From assembly GCF_006711645.1 (NCBI RefSeq), contig NZ_CP041247.1:310001-374000 (forward strand): a stretch of 64,000 bases of DNA, given 5' to 3'. The stretch comes from Klebsiella electrica (GTDB lineage: Bacteria; Pseudomonadota; Gammaproteobacteria; Enterobacterales; Enterobacteriaceae). The position numbers and the translations under genes are program-made. The notes below the pieces were generated by a model. It was given only the letters and a program-made list of their open reading frames with translations, searched no databases and was not told where the DNA came from. This document shows, piece by piece, positions 48,008 through 62,546 of the stretch (the first letter of the stretch is position 1; every line of letters begins with the position of its first letter).

Positions 48008-48682
48008 CTACAAGGTACGGCATATACACCATACCTGAACCGTCGCGGCGCCGTTTCGCAAAAGCAGGCGGGATATTTCAGCGACGGTGCTTCCGGTTGT
48101 GACGACATCATCCACAATGGCGATATGGAGGTCGCGTACCGATATTTCAAGCTGAAAGGCATTTTTCAGGTTCTGTTTGCGCAAGCGTGCGGAGAGGTGG
48201 TGCTGGGTCGCCGTGCGCCGGTTGCGGCGCACGGCATCATGGTGCCAGGCGCACTGCAGCCAGTGCGCCAACGGTCGGCATAGCAGGTCGCTTTGATTGA
48301 AGCCTCGTCGCCATTGACGGCGCTGCCACAGCGGGACGCTGACGAGACGGTCTGGTCGGGGACATTCTTCTCTCTGGCGAACGCGTAACAGCAGCAGACG
48401 CGCCAGCGCTGGCGCCAGTTCCGGACGACGGGAAAACTTAAGCTGATGGATCAAACCGCTCAGCGGCGGCCGGTAATCATTGACCGTCACCAGCCGGTGC
48501 CACGGCGGTGGATTCTGCAGGCAGCGACCGCAGGGAAGTTTGCCGGCCGCTGCCGGCAGGCCGCAGCGTGGGCAAAGCGCCGGGGGATGTGTCAGAGAGG
48601 CGGCGCAGCGGGAGCAGATGCCCCAGCTGGCGATCGCCACCGGCATTTGGCATAGCCAGCATAAGCTGTGTGCTGTTAGCAT
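48008..48682 (-). CDS. gntX: GntX, ComF-family phosphoribosyltransferase-like protein
   Basis: A 224-residue ComF/GntX protein. The N-terminus has zinc-finger-like cysteine pairs (CWLC, CSRC, CPRC, CGRC), and the C-terminus has the phosphoribosyltransferase motif IAIVDDVVTTGSTVAEI. Members support use of external DNA as a nutrient or DNA uptake; the historical link to gluconate is weak. It is slightly shorter than the 227-residue E. coli protein. It is divergent from bioH, with only 37 bp between the starts. Confidence 0.93.
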   Translation of the reverse strand: MLTAHSLCWLCQMPVAIASWGICSRCAASLTHPPALCPRCGLPAAAGKLPCGRCLQNPPPWHRLVTVNDYRPPLSGLIHQLKFSRRPELAPALARLLLLRVRQREECPRPDRLVSVPLWQRRQWRRGFNQSDLLCRPLAHWLQCAWHHDAVRRNRRTATQHHLSARLRKQNLKNAFQLEISVRDLHIAIVDDVVTTGSTVAEISRLLLRNGAATVQVWCICRTL

Positions 48683-48719
48683 ATTTCACCTCGTCATAGT
48701 GGAAAGAGAACAGTAACTG

Positions 48720-49502
48720 ATGAACGACATCTGGTGGCAAACCGTCGGTGAAGGAAATTGTCATCTTGTGCTCCTGCACGGATGGGGGCTGAATGCCAGG
48801 GTTTGGGATTGCGTGACGCCGCAACTGGCCTCGCACTTTACGCTGCATCTGGTTGACCTGCCGGGCTATGGTCGCAGCAGCGGCTTTGGCGCCCTGTCGC
48901 TGGAGGAGATGGCGCAGCAGGTTCTGAGCCAAGCCCCGAAACAGGCTATCTGGCTGGGCTGGAGCCTCGGCGGGTTGGTGGCCAGTCAGATTGCCTTGCA
49001 CCACCCCGAGCGCGTACAGGCGCTGGTCACCGTGGCCTCTTCGCCCTGTTTTGGCGCCGATGGCGACTGGCCTGGAATTAAAGCGGAGGTGCTGAGTGGG
49101 TTTCAGCAGCAGTTGAGCGAAGACTTCCAGCGTACCGTGGAGCGGTTTCTGGCGCTGCAAACGATGGGGACGGAAAGCGCTCGTCAGGATGCCCGGGCGT
49201 TGAAAAGTACCGTGCTGTCGTTGCCGATGCCGCCTTCAGAGGTGTTGAACGGCGGGCTGGAGATCCTGAAAACGGCCGATTTACGCCAGCCGCTGTCCGC
49301 ATTCGCGCAGCCGTTCCTGCGGCTGTATGGCCGACTGGATGGCCTGGTGCCGCGCAAAATTGTCCCGGTTCTGGATGCATTATGGCCGCAGAGTGAATCG
49401 GTGGTCTTTGACAAGGCGGCCCATGCGCCGTTCATCTCGCACCCGCAGGCGTTCTGTGAGCCTCTGGTGGCGTTGAAAAATCGCCTGCGCAATTATTTTT
49501 AG
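48720..49502 (+). CDS. bioH: BioH, pimeloyl-[acyl-carrier protein] methyl ester esterase
   Basis: A 260-residue alpha/beta hydrolase that removes the methyl group from pimeloyl-ACP methyl ester at the end of pimelate synthesis for biotin. The nucleophile is Ser82 in LGWSLGGL, with Asp in YGRLDGLVP and His in [11 protein letters not shown] completing the triad. The oxyanion region is LLHGWGLN. It is about four residues longer than E. coli BioH. It is divergent from gntX and followed by a DUF1471 gene. Confidence 0.96.
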   Translation: MNDIWWQTVGEGNCHLVLLHGWGLNARVWDCVTPQLASHFTLHLVDLPGYGRSSGFGALSLEEMAQQVLSQAPKQAIWLGWSLGGLVASQIALHHPERVQALVTVASSPCFGADGDWPGIKAEVLSGFQQQLSEDFQRTVERFLALQTMGTESARQDARALKSTVLSLPMPPSEVLNGGLEILKTADLRQPLSAFAQPFLRLYGRLDGLVPRKIVPVLDALWPQSESVVFDKAAHAPFISHPQAFCEPLVALKNRLRNYF

Positions 49503-49611
49503 CGGGCTGTGGCAAAAATCCCGACCATAGCAATACTTAGGTTGTCGCGGGGAGAATGCGTTTCTGTCGCCCCCGTGGCCAATAAAAACAACCTTATGGA
49601 GAGTTGAGGCT

Positions 49612-49881
49612 ATGAAAATAATGACGGGTATTGTTGCATCTCTGGTGATTGGCTCCCTGTCTTTTGGTGCGTTTGCAGCGAAAGAGATTCAAAAAGATGA
49701 AGTGGCGTCAATGAAGCTGACGAAAATCGGCAGCATTACGACTTCAAGAACGACTTCACCGATGGATGCAAAGCGCGATCTGTCGAAGAAGGCGGATGAG
49801 CTGGGCGGCAAGTACTTTGTGGTGATTGCCGGTTCGAAAAACGAGAAAACCGTTCACGCTAACGCCGACGTCTACAAATAA
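49612..49881 (+). CDS. Small periplasmic DUF1471 (YhcN/BhsA-family) protein
   Basis: An 89-residue secreted protein. The signal peptide (residues 1-22, cleavage after AFA) is followed by a single YdgH/BhsA/McbA-like domain with LTKIGSITTSR, the typical A/SDLSKKADELGGKYFVVI and NADVYK endings. Such proteins are tied to stress, biofilm and envelope responses; the role of this copy is unknown. It stands alone with a strong terminator and occupies the place where E. coli K-12 has yhgA. A GGAGAG ribosome site precedes the ATG. Confidence 0.85.
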   Translation: MKIMTGIVASLVIGSLSFGAFAAKEIQKDEVASMKLTKIGSITTSRTTSPMDAKRDLSKKADELGGKYFVVIAGSKNEKTVHANADVYK

Positions 49882-49882
49882 G

Positions 49883-49914
49883 CCAAAGCGGGTCTCAGGA
49901 CCCGCTTTGGTTTT
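49883..49914 (+). terminator. Rho-independent terminator of the DUF1471 gene
   Basis: A 12-bp perfect stem CCAAAGCGGGTC/GACCCGCTTTGG, loop TCAG, then TTTT. It overlaps the end of the gene by no coding base and also faces convergent feoC. Confidence 0.9.
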
Positions 49915-49943
49915 ACGACTTAAGGGGCTTAGCCCAGGGGTTA

Positions 49944-50180
49944 TCAGCGCAGCGCCCACCACTCTCGCAAGCAGGCTTTCCCCTCAGGGCAATTTTTGCA
50001 GCTCCCGGACAAACAGCCGTCCGCGTCTTCCGTTATGCGCACGGCTTTCCCCATGGCTTCCAGACGACTCAACATGGCATCAACCAGCGGTTGCGGAGTA
50101 TGCAGGCGAGCGCTGAGCTGCGTCGCCTCCATCCGCCCCTGCAGGGCCAGCATATCGCGTACTTCAATCAACGATGCCAT
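49944..50180 (-). CDS. feoC: FeoC, ferrous iron transport accessory protein
   Basis: A 78-residue winged-helix protein of the Feo system. The four C-terminal cysteines are in [16 protein letters not shown], the proposed oxygen- or iron-sensing site. In Klebsiella and Salmonella, FeoC has been reported to protect FeoB from proteolysis or bind it. Length equals E. coli FeoC. It is the last gene of feoABC, 9 bp after feoB. Confidence 0.95.
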   Translation of the reverse strand: MASLIEVRDMLALQGRMEATQLSARLHTPQPLVDAMLSRLEAMGKAVRITEDADGCLSGSCKNCPEGKACLREWWALR

Positions 50181-50189
50181 GATAATTCC

Positions 50190-52508
50190 TTAGTGACAGT
50201 CGCCCGCCGGACTCTGGCAGCAGGATGACGGCGTTTTCCGCGTAGCCAGCAGGGAGACATCAACCCGGCTACGGGCCCGGCGTAACAGGCCAAAGACCAC
50301 GATATTAAACAGCACCACCGACAGAATACACACCAGGCTGTAGCGCGGATGCTGGCTGAAACTCACGGTCTGGTAGTACAGCGTGGAGAGCGAGTAGGCG
50401 ATGTTCAGTCCCCACAGGATGGAGAATGACATCCAGCCGCGGCTGGATTCGCGAGCGATGGCCCCCATCACCGAGATGCACGGAATATAGAGCAGAACGA
50501 AAATCAGGTAACTGTAGGCGGCCGCCGCGCTGCCGAATTTGCTGCCCATGACGCCCATCGCGCCGGTTCCCATTTCACCATCGCCTTTGCTGGCTTCGAT
50601 AGGGTTAGCCAGGACACTCAGGCTGAAGGTGTTTTTCAGGCTCTGCCAGGTTTCGTCCAGCGCGGCCAGCAGTTCGTCGCCGAGGTGGAATTCCTGCGGA
50701 TTAAACGCTTCATTCTGAATATCTTCGGCGGTGTAAAGCGTGTTCAGCGTCCCGACGACTACCTCTTTCGCCATGGCGCCGGTAAACAGCCCGACGGTGG
50801 CCTGCCAGTTATCTTCATGCACGCCAATCGGTTTAAAAACCGGCGTGATAATACGGCTGACGGAGGCCAGCGCCGAATCGTTAATGTTATCCACCAGCTT
50901 ACCGTTGAGCGAGAAGCTGTTCAGGGCGCTAAGAAAAATACTGACGATGACGATAACTTTACCCGCGCGCAGCACAAAGCCTTTCAGCCGCTGCCAGGTC
51001 TGGATGACCAGGCTTTTGATATGCGGGACGTGGTAGACCGGCAGCTCCATCACGAACGGCGATGCTTCGCCGCGCATAATGGTGTGTTTGAGCATCAGGC
51101 CGGTCAGGATAGCCATCACGATCCCGAGCAGATACAGCGAGAAGACCGCCAGCGCGCCGTTTTGACCAAAGAACGCGGCGGCGAATACGGCGAAGATCGC
51201 CAGGCGCGCGCCGCAGGACATAAACGGCGCCATCATGATGGTCATCAGGCGTTCGCGCGGCGCATCCAGCGTGCGCGCGCCCATGACCGACGGTACGTTG
51301 CAGCCGAAGCCGACAATCAGCGGAACGAAGGATTTCCCCGGCAGCCCCAGCGCCTGCATCAAGCGGTCCATGACGAAGGCCGCTCGCGCCATATAGCCGG
51401 AATCCTCAAGGAAGGAGAGGAACAGATACATCATGCCGATTTGCGGTACCAGCGGCAGCACGGTGTTGATACCGCCGCCCAGCCCCTGGGCAAGGAAAAC
51501 GGTTAGCCAGTCCGGGAAATGCAGGGTATAGCCCAGCCACTGAATACCGTGAATAAAGATAGCCACGGAACCGGCGTCAAAGATGGGCTGTAACGCGCCG
51601 CCGATGTTGATCGCCAGCAAAAACATCAGGTACATGACAAATAAGAAGATGGGCAGTCCCAGCACGCGGCTGAGGATGATTTTGTCCATCGCGGTGGTGA
51701 AACGGCTCGGCTCAGCGGTGAGCGTGTTGCTGACGGCATCGCAGATGGCGGCAATGCTCTGATAGCGGGCATCCGCGATATGCAGCGCCGGATCGTCAAT
51801 GTCCGCGCGCAGATTCGCCAGGGCATCATCGAGCTTATGCGCAGCGTTCCCGGCATACTCGCGGCTGTAAATATCACCCTCCAGCATTTGCAGACCCAGC
51901 CAGCAGCGTTGACGCTGGGGGATCTCCGGCACCATCTCCTGAGCCAGCTTTTCGGCTTCGCGCAGCAGCGGCTGCGGGTAGTGCACCAGTTCAAGCGACG
52001 TATTTTGCTGGTGGCGATCGATGGCCATTTTTAAAGCTTCGATACCGCGTCCGCGAGTCGAGACCAGCGGAATCACCGGGCAACCCAGTCTGGCCGCCAG
52101 CGCGTCAACGTCGATGCGGATTTTTTGCTTCTCGGCAATATCCAGCATATTCAAGGCAACGATGCAGGGGATGCCCAGCTCCAGTAATTGCAGTGTCAGA
52201 TAGAGGTTGCGTTCCAGATTTGAAGCGTCGACCACGTTAATCAGCATGTCGGCATCGCCGCTGAGGATATAGTGGCAGGCGATCTGCTCATCTAAAGAGG
52301 TCTGTGAAGAGATAGTCGTCAGCGAATAGGTGCCGGGCAGGTCCACCAGCGTGACCTGGTGGTCGGTGGTGGTAAAGGCCCCTTCTTTGCGCTCGACGGT
52401 GACCCCGGCCCAGTTGCCGACGCGCTGACGGGCACCGGTAAGCTGATTAAATAATGTTGTTTTACCGGAGTTCGGATTACCAATTAAACCAAGAGTTAAC
52501 TTTTTCAT
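50190..52508 (-). CDS. feoB: FeoB, ferrous iron transporter
   Basis: A 772-residue Fe2+ permease with an N-terminal cytoplasmic G-protein domain. G1 is GNPNSGKT (10-17), G3 is DLPGTYSL and G4 is NMLD. The membrane part follows from about residue 280, with the Gate motifs containing PLIVGFGCNVPSVMGAR and PCISVMGAIARE. The C-terminus is Cys-containing (SSCCQS). It is about one residue shorter than the E. coli protein. It lies between feoA and feoC in the operon. Confidence 0.97.
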   Translation of the reverse strand: MKKLTLGLIGNPNSGKTTLFNQLTGARQRVGNWAGVTVERKEGAFTTTDHQVTLVDLPGTYSLTTISSQTSLDEQIACHYILSGDADMLINVVDASNLERNLYLTLQLLELGIPCIVALNMLDIAEKQKIRIDVDALAARLGCPVIPLVSTRGRGIEALKMAIDRHQQNTSLELVHYPQPLLREAEKLAQEMVPEIPQRQRCWLGLQMLEGDIYSREYAGNAAHKLDDALANLRADIDDPALHIADARYQSIAAICDAVSNTLTAEPSRFTTAMDKIILSRVLGLPIFLFVMYLMFLLAINIGGALQPIFDAGSVAIFIHGIQWLGYTLHFPDWLTVFLAQGLGGGINTVLPLVPQIGMMYLFLSFLEDSGYMARAAFVMDRLMQALGLPGKSFVPLIVGFGCNVPSVMGARTLDAPRERLMTIMMAPFMSCGARLAIFAVFAAAFFGQNGALAVFSLYLLGIVMAILTGLMLKHTIMRGEASPFVMELPVYHVPHIKSLVIQTWQRLKGFVLRAGKVIVIVSIFLSALNSFSLNGKLVDNINDSALASVSRIITPVFKPIGVHEDNWQATVGLFTGAMAKEVVVGTLNTLYTAEDIQNEAFNPQEFHLGDELLAALDETWQSLKNTFSLSVLANPIEASKGDGEMGTGAMGVMGSKFGSAAAAYSYLIFVLLYIPCISVMGAIARESSRGWMSFSILWGLNIAYSLSTLYYQTVSFSQHPRYSLVCILSVVLFNIVVFGLLRRARSRVDVSLLATRKTPSSCCQSPAGDCH

Positions 52509-52537
52509 ATTTCAGACTCTGAGTACCGGATCAGGTG

Positions 52538-52783
<246 letters not shown>

Positions 52784-52868
52784 CTAACTGAACGAGAGTT
52801 TTCCGTGTGCGCTCATCGCACAGCACCGGAGAGCATAGCCAACGGAGAAAAACAGAAACTTACTGCAA

Positions 52869-52892
52869 ATGATGATAATGATAATGGTTTTT
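52869..52892. promoter_or_regulatory. Fur box of the feo operon
   Basis: GATAATGATAATGG (from 52874) keeps the first two hexamers of the Fur consensus GATAATGATAATCATTATC, preceded by AATGAT and followed by TTTTTATCATC. It lies about 110 bp upstream of feoA. Confidence 0.75.
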
Positions 52893-52948
52893 ATCATCAA
52901 TACATAAATGGCTTAATAAGCACCATTTGCCGGAAATATGCTGCTTCT

Positions 52949-52962
52949 TTGATATGGCGCAA
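52949..52962. promoter_or_regulatory. Candidate FNR site of the feo operon
   Basis: TTGAT-N4-CGCAA fits the left half of TTGAT-N4-ATCAA and three of five on the right. Anaerobic activation by FNR is known for E. coli feo. The site lies 190 bp before feoA. Confidence 0.4.
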
Positions 52963-53142
52963 GGTCTGCGCTGTAGCGATAAATAAGGGGAATATTTATT
53001 TTGTCATCTAATGTTTAATTAAGGTTTCATTGGTTAATAAAATGAAACCTTGAGAATTAACTTATTTACCCGCCTTTATTCGCCGCCGCTAAGCGGTTTT
53101 GCAGTAACCCTCTATTGGGTCAGAGAAAGGGTCGGGAAAAAT

Positions 53143-53162
53143 GGCCCCTGCAATGAGGGGCC
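53143..53162 (-). terminator. Rho-independent terminator of tex
   Basis: A 7-bp stem GGCCCCT/AGGGGCC with a 6-base loop. On the minus strand it is followed by ATTTTTCCC. It lies just past the tex stop. Confidence 0.75.
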
Positions 53163-53171
53163 GGGGAGGGA

Positions 53172-55502
<2,331 letters not shown>

Positions 55503-55603
55503 GTCTATTTCATCTTGTGGATCGAAAATCAGGGGATAGTTATACGGACTGACACGGCAAAATGCCAGTCGCTGCATCAGGCTCTCAGATTGTTCCGGGC
55601 GCG

Positions 55604-56077
55604 TTATTTCACATATTCGATATTGTTGACGTACCAGCTGGCTTCGCCGGCGGGCGTGTTGACCACCGCCAGGTCGCCGACCTCTTTTTTCAGCAGCGCG
55701 CGGGCCATCGGCGAGTCGATAGAGATGTAGTCTTTGCGTCCGAAAATTTCATCATAACCGACGATGCGAAAGCGCTTGATGTCGCCATCATCGTTTTCGA
55801 TTTCAACCCACGCGCCGAAAAACACTTTGCCCTCCTGCTGCGGGGAGTAATCGACGATCTTCAGATGCTCCAGACATTTGGTGAGATAGCGTACCCGGCG
55901 GTCGATTTCGCGCAGACGCTTTTTGTTGTACTGGTAATCGGCATTTTCGCTACGGTCGCCCAGGCTTGCCGCCCAGGTCACTTTTTTGGTGACCTCCGGA
56001 CGCTCTTCACGCCACAAATAGTCCATTTCTTTTTTAAGTTTTTCATACCCTTCACGGGTGATCAGCGGCGTCTTCAT
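55604..56077 (-). CDS. greB: GreB, transcription elongation factor
   Basis: A 157-residue factor that rescues backtracked RNA polymerase by stimulating transcript cleavage. The N-terminal coiled coil carries the acidic tip in [21 protein letters not shown] (about residues 39-60). The C-terminal FKBP-like domain includes [23 protein letters not shown]. It is one residue shorter than E. coli GreB. It is divergent from ompR and upstream of tex on the same strand. Confidence 0.96.
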   Translation of the reverse strand: MKTPLITREGYEKLKKEMDYLWREERPEVTKKVTWAASLGDRSENADYQYNKKRLREIDRRVRYLTKCLEHLKIVDYSPQQEGKVFFGAWVEIENDDGDIKRFRIVGYDEIFGRKDYISIDSPMARALLKKEVGDLAVVNTPAGEASWYVNNIEYVK

Positions 56078-56324
56078 TTATCGTTCTACCTTCTGATTGT
56101 CGGACACTGTGTGCGACGATGTGCGGTTGCGCACAATTCGCAGTGCGTAATAATACCGACAGGATAAATAATGTGTCTTATGATTAAATGTATACTTAAG
56201 CTGCTGTTAAATATGCTTTGTAACAATTTAGCCCGGAATATATACCAGATTTAGCTGGTCGGCGACCCGGGCTTTTTTGAGAATACGCACTGACCATTGC
56301 AGTGAACCTTTGGGAGTATAAACA

Positions 56325-58402
<2,078 letters not shown>

Positions 58403-58438
58403 GCGGCCGCCTGAATCGCGCGAGTCGGCGCGAGAGCA

Positions 58439-58470
58439 TAAAAAAGCCGGGCATTGCCCGGCTTGTTCTT
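58439..58470. terminator. Terminator shared by envZ and pckA
   Basis: A 9-bp stem AAGCCGGGC/GCCCGGCTT with a 3-base loop. The A run on its left gives TTTTTT on the minus strand, so it is strongest for pckA; envZ reads into a weaker TTGTTCTTT. Confidence 0.88.
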
Positions 58471-58494
58471 TATGGCTACACGATGGCTACACGG

Positions 58495-60117
58495 TTAGCG
58501 TTTCGGACCGGCAGCGACCAGCGCGGCGCCCGCTGGCGTATCGGTGTACTTCTCGAAGTTCTCTACGAACAGCTTCGCCAGCTGCCCGGCTTTCTCCTGC
58601 CACTGCTCTGGCGAACCGTAGGTGTTGCGCGGGTCGAGGATGTGCGTATCGACACCAGGCAGCGAGGTTGGGATCTGCAAATCGAACATCGGCAGGGTGA
58701 AGGTTTCGGCATTGTCCAGCGACCCGTCGAGAATGGCGTCGATAATGGCGCGGGTATCTTTAATTGAGATACGTTTGCCGGTACCGTTCCAGCCGGTGTT
58801 GACCAGATAAGCCTGTGCCCCGGATGCCTGCATGCGTTTTACCAGAACTTCCGCATACTGCGTCGGGTGCAGCGACAGGAACGCGGCGCCGAAGCAGGCG
58901 GAGAAGGTTGGCGTCGGTTCAGTGACGCCACGCTCGGTACCGGCCAGCTTAGCGGTAAAGCCAGAAAGGAAGTGATACTGGGTCTGGTCTGCCGTCAGGC
59001 GCGATACCGGCGGCAGCACGCCGAAAGCATCCGCGGTCAGGAAGATAACTTTGGTGGCATGGCCCGCTTTCGAGACAGGCTTAACGATGTTCTCGATATG
59101 ATCGATCGGGTAGGAGACACGGGTGTTCTCGGTTTTCGAACCGTCGTCGAAATCAATCGTGCCGTCCGCGTGAACCACCACGTTTTCCAGCAGCGCATCA
59201 CGGCGAATCGCGTGATAGATATCTGGCTCTGCGGCTTCGGAGAGTTTAATGGTCTTGGCGTAGCAGCCGCCTTCGAAGTTGAAGACGCCATCGTCATCCC
59301 AGCCGTGTTCGTCATCGCCGATCAGACGGCGTTTCGGATCGGTGGAGAGAGTGGTTTTGCCGGTGCCGGAGAGGCCAAAGAAGACCGCCACGTCGCCTTT
59401 CTCACCCACGTTAGCGGAACAGTGCATCGATGCGATGCCCTGCAGCGGCAGCAGGTAGTTCATGATAGAGAACATCCCTTTCTTCATTTCGCCGCCGTAC
59501 CAGGTGCCGCCAATCAGCTGGATTCGCTCGGTCAAGTTGAAGGCAACGAAGTTTTCAGAGTTGAGACCCTGTTCCTTCCACTGCGGGTTGGTGCATTTGG
59601 CGCCGTTCATCACGATGAAATCCGGCTTAAAGTTGGCCAGTTCTTCATCGTTCGGGCGAATAAACATGTTCTTGACGAAGTGTGCCTGCCAGGCCACTTC
59701 GGTAATGAAGCGTACGCTCAGACGCGTGTCGGCATTGGCGCCGCAGAACGCATCAACGATGAACAGACGTTTGTTGGAAAGCTGATGAGTGACCAGATCT
59801 TTCAGGTGCTGCCAGGTTTCCTGAGAGAGCGGTTTATTGTCGTTTTTACCGTTGCCTTTATCAGACCACCACACGGTATCGCGGGTTGTATCGTCACGAA
59901 CGATATATTTATCTTTCGGCGAACGACCGGTAAAAATACCGGTATCGACGGCGATCGCGCCCAGATCGGTGAGTACGCCACGCTCATACCCTTCCAGAGT
60001 GGGATCGAGTTCTTCTTGATACAACGTATCGTAATCAGGGTTGTGGACGATATCCTGAACGTCATTGATACCATAAGCCTTGAGATCCTGCGGGGTTAAA
60101 CCATTATTAACGCGCAT
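58495..60117 (-). CDS. pckA: Phosphoenolpyruvate carboxykinase (ATP)
   Basis: A 540-residue enzyme that converts oxaloacetate and ATP to phosphoenolpyruvate, the committing step of gluconeogenesis. The kinase loop [15 protein letters not shown] lies near residue 250, and the metal and substrate region [22 protein letters not shown] follows. [11 protein letters not shown] near the N-terminus binds oxaloacetate. Length equals E. coli PckA. It stands alone with a long AT-rich upstream region containing a CRP-like palindrome. Confidence 0.97.
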   Translation of the reverse strand: MRVNNGLTPQDLKAYGINDVQDIVHNPDYDTLYQEELDPTLEGYERGVLTDLGAIAVDTGIFTGRSPKDKYIVRDDTTRDTVWWSDKGNGKNDNKPLSQETWQHLKDLVTHQLSNKRLFIVDAFCGANADTRLSVRFITEVAWQAHFVKNMFIRPNDEELANFKPDFIVMNGAKCTNPQWKEQGLNSENFVAFNLTERIQLIGGTWYGGEMKKGMFSIMNYLLPLQGIASMHCSANVGEKGDVAVFFGLSGTGKTTLSTDPKRRLIGDDEHGWDDDGVFNFEGGCYAKTIKLSEAAEPDIYHAIRRDALLENVVVHADGTIDFDDGSKTENTRVSYPIDHIENIVKPVSKAGHATKVIFLTADAFGVLPPVSRLTADQTQYHFLSGFTAKLAGTERGVTEPTPTFSACFGAAFLSLHPTQYAEVLVKRMQASGAQAYLVNTGWNGTGKRISIKDTRAIIDAILDGSLDNAETFTLPMFDLQIPTSLPGVDTHILDPRNTYGSPEQWQEKAGQLAKLFVENFEKYTDTPAGAALVAAGPKR

Positions 60118-60480
60118 GTCACTGCTCCTTAGCCAATAATATATACTGCTTCAAATTGTAGGGGTTCTTTCGGGGTATAGACCGCGACTAGGCTCATAGA
60201 TTTACGTATCTCGACAAACGCCTTACTTACGAAAAACACGGTGACTCCTGTCACGAAACGTGCGTGATTATCTCAGGAAATTGGTCGTTGGTGGGGATGG
60301 ATGTTTCTTATTGGTTAAAAAGTAATTAAAAAAACTGCCGAATTGTGAATGTAATCGCTTTCTGGAAAGAAAATTACGTAACTCTTTCAGTGAAAATCGA
60401 TTCATCACGCGAGGAAATGGTTGACAACAGGCGCGGCGGAGGCGGAAAACCTCCGCCGCGGGCTTTGGCGGGCAGGATTA
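60118..60480. promoter_or_regulatory. 363-bp gap between pckA and hslO with pckA control region
   Basis: GGTGA-N6-TCACG (60240-60255), an 8/10 match to CRP, lies 123 bp before pckA, and a weaker TGTGA-N6-TCGCT is at 60344-60359. Near hslO is a perfect 11-bp stem CGCGGCGGAGG/CCTCCGCCGCG (60432-60460) that probably ends the hslO transcript. E. coli has yhgE here; it is absent. Confidence 0.6.
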
Positions 60481-61359
60481 TCAGTGAACCTGCGGGTCGG
60501 CCGGAGATGCGTTATTGCGAATCTCGGCGATATCCATGGCGTTGAAGAGGTAATGATTGCCGCAGTAATCGCAGTGCATATCAATTTCACCTTCGTCAGC
60601 GAGAATGCTGTCGATCTCTTCATCCGGCAGCGTTTTCAGCGCACCGGCGCAGCGTTCGCGGGAACAGGTACATTTAAATTCCACATTCTGCGGATCGTAC
60701 ACGGTCACTTCTTCTTCGTGATACAGGCGCCACAGGACGTCAGTCGCTGAGAGGGTAAACAGTTCCTCGGCTTTGATCGTCTCAGTCAGCGTTGCCAGAT
60801 GGTCGAAATCATTGGCCTGCGTCTCTTGCGCCGGCATGACCTGAAGCAGCATGCCGCCCGCCATCAGCTTCCCTTCATGTTCGCCGGTGCGAATGATAAG
60901 GCGCGTTGGCAGCTGTTCTGAGCGCTGGAAATAATCTTCCAGGCAAGCCGCCAGGGTGTCACCTTCCAGACCGACCACGCCCTGATAGCGCTCGCCTTCA
61001 TGCGGAGAGATGGTGATGACCAGATACCCGTTACCGACCAGCGTTTTCAGGTCCGCATCTTGCGGAATGTCGCCCTGAGTCCGCGCTACGCCGCGCAGCT
61101 GCTGCTGATTCGTGCCGTTAATAACCGCCAGAGACAGAGGACCATCGCCCTGCAGCTGCACGGTGATATCGCCGGCAAACTTCAGCGTTGCGGTCAGCAG
61201 GCTGGTGGCAACGAGCAGCTCTGCCAGCACGGTTTTGACCGGCTGCGGGTAGCTGTGGTTCGCCAGAATCTGTTCCAGGGTTTCCGAGACGGTCACCAGT
61301 TCACCGCGTACGGCATAGTTTTCAAACAGATAACGATGTAATTGATCGTGTTGAGTCAT
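60481..61359 (-). CDS. hslO: HslO (Hsp33), redox-regulated holdase chaperone
   Basis: A 292-residue cytosolic chaperone activated by oxidation. The four zinc cysteines are a CXC pair (Cys230, Cys232 in [10 protein letters not shown]) and a CXXC pair (Cys263, Cys266 in MHCDYCGNH). The start at 61359 ([20 protein letters not shown]) matches the E. coli N-terminus; an upstream in-frame ATG adds seven residues. It lies 46 bp after hslR in a yrfG-hslR-hslO operon. Confidence 0.96.
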   Translation of the reverse strand: MTQHDQLHRYLFENYAVRGELVTVSETLEQILANHSYPQPVKTVLAELLVATSLLTATLKFAGDITVQLQGDGPLSLAVINGTNQQQLRGVARTQGDIPQDADLKTLVGNGYLVITISPHEGERYQGVVGLEGDTLAACLEDYFQRSEQLPTRLIIRTGEHEGKLMAGGMLLQVMPAQETQANDFDHLATLTETIKAEELFTLSATDVLWRLYHEEEVTVYDPQNVEFKCTCSRERCAGALKTLPDEEIDSILADEGEIDMHCDYCGNHYLFNAMDIAEIRNNASPADPQVH

Positions 61360-61405
61360 AATGGTCTCTCTTGCTGGCAACAGCGGTGCCTACAGGTATA
61401 GGCGA

Positions 61406-61807
61406 TTACTCACTGTCGCCGTGTTTAAATCTCATCAGGTCGCGGCGTTCTTTCTTGTCCGGACGTCTGTCGGGATGCGGCATGGTTAGCGCGTTCATTT
61501 TGCGCGCCAGCGCCATTTTCTCGCGTTTCTCGATGCTTTCTGCCGTCTCTTCATACAGCGTGACGGCTTCACTGGCAGGTCGGCGCTGTTCCGTCATCCC
61601 TTTGACCAGCAGGATACGTTCGTCGTTGCCCTGGCGTAGCGTCAGGGTGGCGCCCAGCTCAACGACTTTCCCCGGCTTGCTGCGTTGTCCGTTGTAATGC
61701 ACCTTGCCGCCTTCAATCATCTCGCGCGCCAGCGCGCGGGTTTTATAAATGCGGGCTGCCCAAAGCCACTTGTCCAGTCTGACGGCTTCGACGGGCTTCT
61801 CTTTCAT
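61406..61807 (-). CDS. hslR: HslR (Hsp15), ribosome-associated heat shock protein
   Basis: A 133-residue S4-domain RNA-binding protein that binds free 50S subunits holding a nascent chain and helps recycle them. The S4 motif is VRLDKWLWAARIYKTRALAREMIEGGKVHYNGQRSKPG (about residues 8-45). A basic C-terminal tail follows. Its start overlaps the yrfG stop by 4 bp and hslO follows. Confidence 0.96.
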   Translation of the reverse strand: MKEKPVEAVRLDKWLWAARIYKTRALAREMIEGGKVHYNGQRSKPGKVVELGATLTLRQGNDERILLVKGMTEQRRPASEAVTLYEETAESIEKREKMALARKMNALTMPHPDRRPDKKERRDLMRFKHGDSE

Positions 61808-62487
61808 GGCCTCTCCTGTGGGGTCAGCGAAGGGATCAGGCGCCGGTAGTCGTTCAGTCCCGGGTGGCGGGCATAGCTTTTTTCCGCCAGTCCGGAATCC
61901 GGATTCGTGACGCCCAGGCAGTAGCGAATACCAAACTGCGCCGCGGCATCGAGAATCGCCTCGCTATCGTCAACAAAGAGCGTTTTGCGCGCATCAAAGC
62001 CGGTCTCTTCCGCTACCGCACGCCACAAACGCTGATCTTCTTTCGGATAACCAAATGTGTGGGTAGAAAGTAATAAATCAAGGTGTGCGTCGAGACCGGT
62101 ATGTTCAAGCTTTACCGCCAGATTGTGCGGATGGGCGTTGGTCAGCAGGATGCGCCGCTTGCCGCTGGCCTTGAGCGCATCAAGGAACGGGACGGTATCT
62201 TCACGCAGTGCGGCTCTTGGCCCCTGTTCGCTGGTCATCGCACGAATATCCAAATTCAGGCGCTCGCTCCAGTAGTCCAGACAGTACCAGTTTAGCGTAT
62301 GCTGCACCGCGTGATACTCCTGGCGCATCGCCTCTTTGGCCTCCGACAGGTTAAGCCCACGTGCCGCCCCCCAGGTTTCAGGAACCAGCTTTTGCCAAAA
62401 ATAGTTGTCGAAGGCGAGGTCAAGCAGCGTGCCATCCATATCCAGCAGAACGGTATCAACCTCCTGCCAGGCGATATCAAAATGCAT
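61804..62487 (-). CDS. yrfG: YrfG, HAD-family purine nucleotidase
   Basis: A 227-residue HAD phosphatase. The nucleophile Asp16 and acid Asp18 are in LLDMDGTLLD; motif II is in RILLTNAHP, and the Lys and acidic pair are in YPKEDQR and LFVDDSEAILDAA. The start at 62487 (MHFDIAWQEVDT) has a GGAG ribosome site and matches E. coli; the frame is open upstream into igaA without similarity. The E. coli protein hydrolyses GMP and IMP. It ends SLTPQERP, slightly longer than E. coli. Confidence 0.93.
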   Translation of the reverse strand: MHFDIAWQEVDTVLLDMDGTLLDLAFDNYFWQKLVPETWGAARGLNLSEAKEAMRQEYHAVQHTLNWYCLDYWSERLNLDIRAMTSEQGPRAALREDTVPFLDALKASGKRRILLTNAHPHNLAVKLEHTGLDAHLDLLLSTHTFGYPKEDQRLWRAVAEETGFDARKTLFVDDSEAILDAAAQFGIRYCLGVTNPDSGLAEKSYARHPGLNDYRRLIPSLTPQERP

Positions 62488-62546
62488 GGTGAGTCTCCAG
62501 CGAGGGGTAATGCGCGACAGGGTATCACACCCCGCCGCGCAGAGAG

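Noticed and set aside
58867..60099. 410-codon plus-strand frame opposite pckA
   Set aside because: Shadow of a highly conserved gene; composition rich in Arg/His/Gln and no ribosome site or family resemblance.
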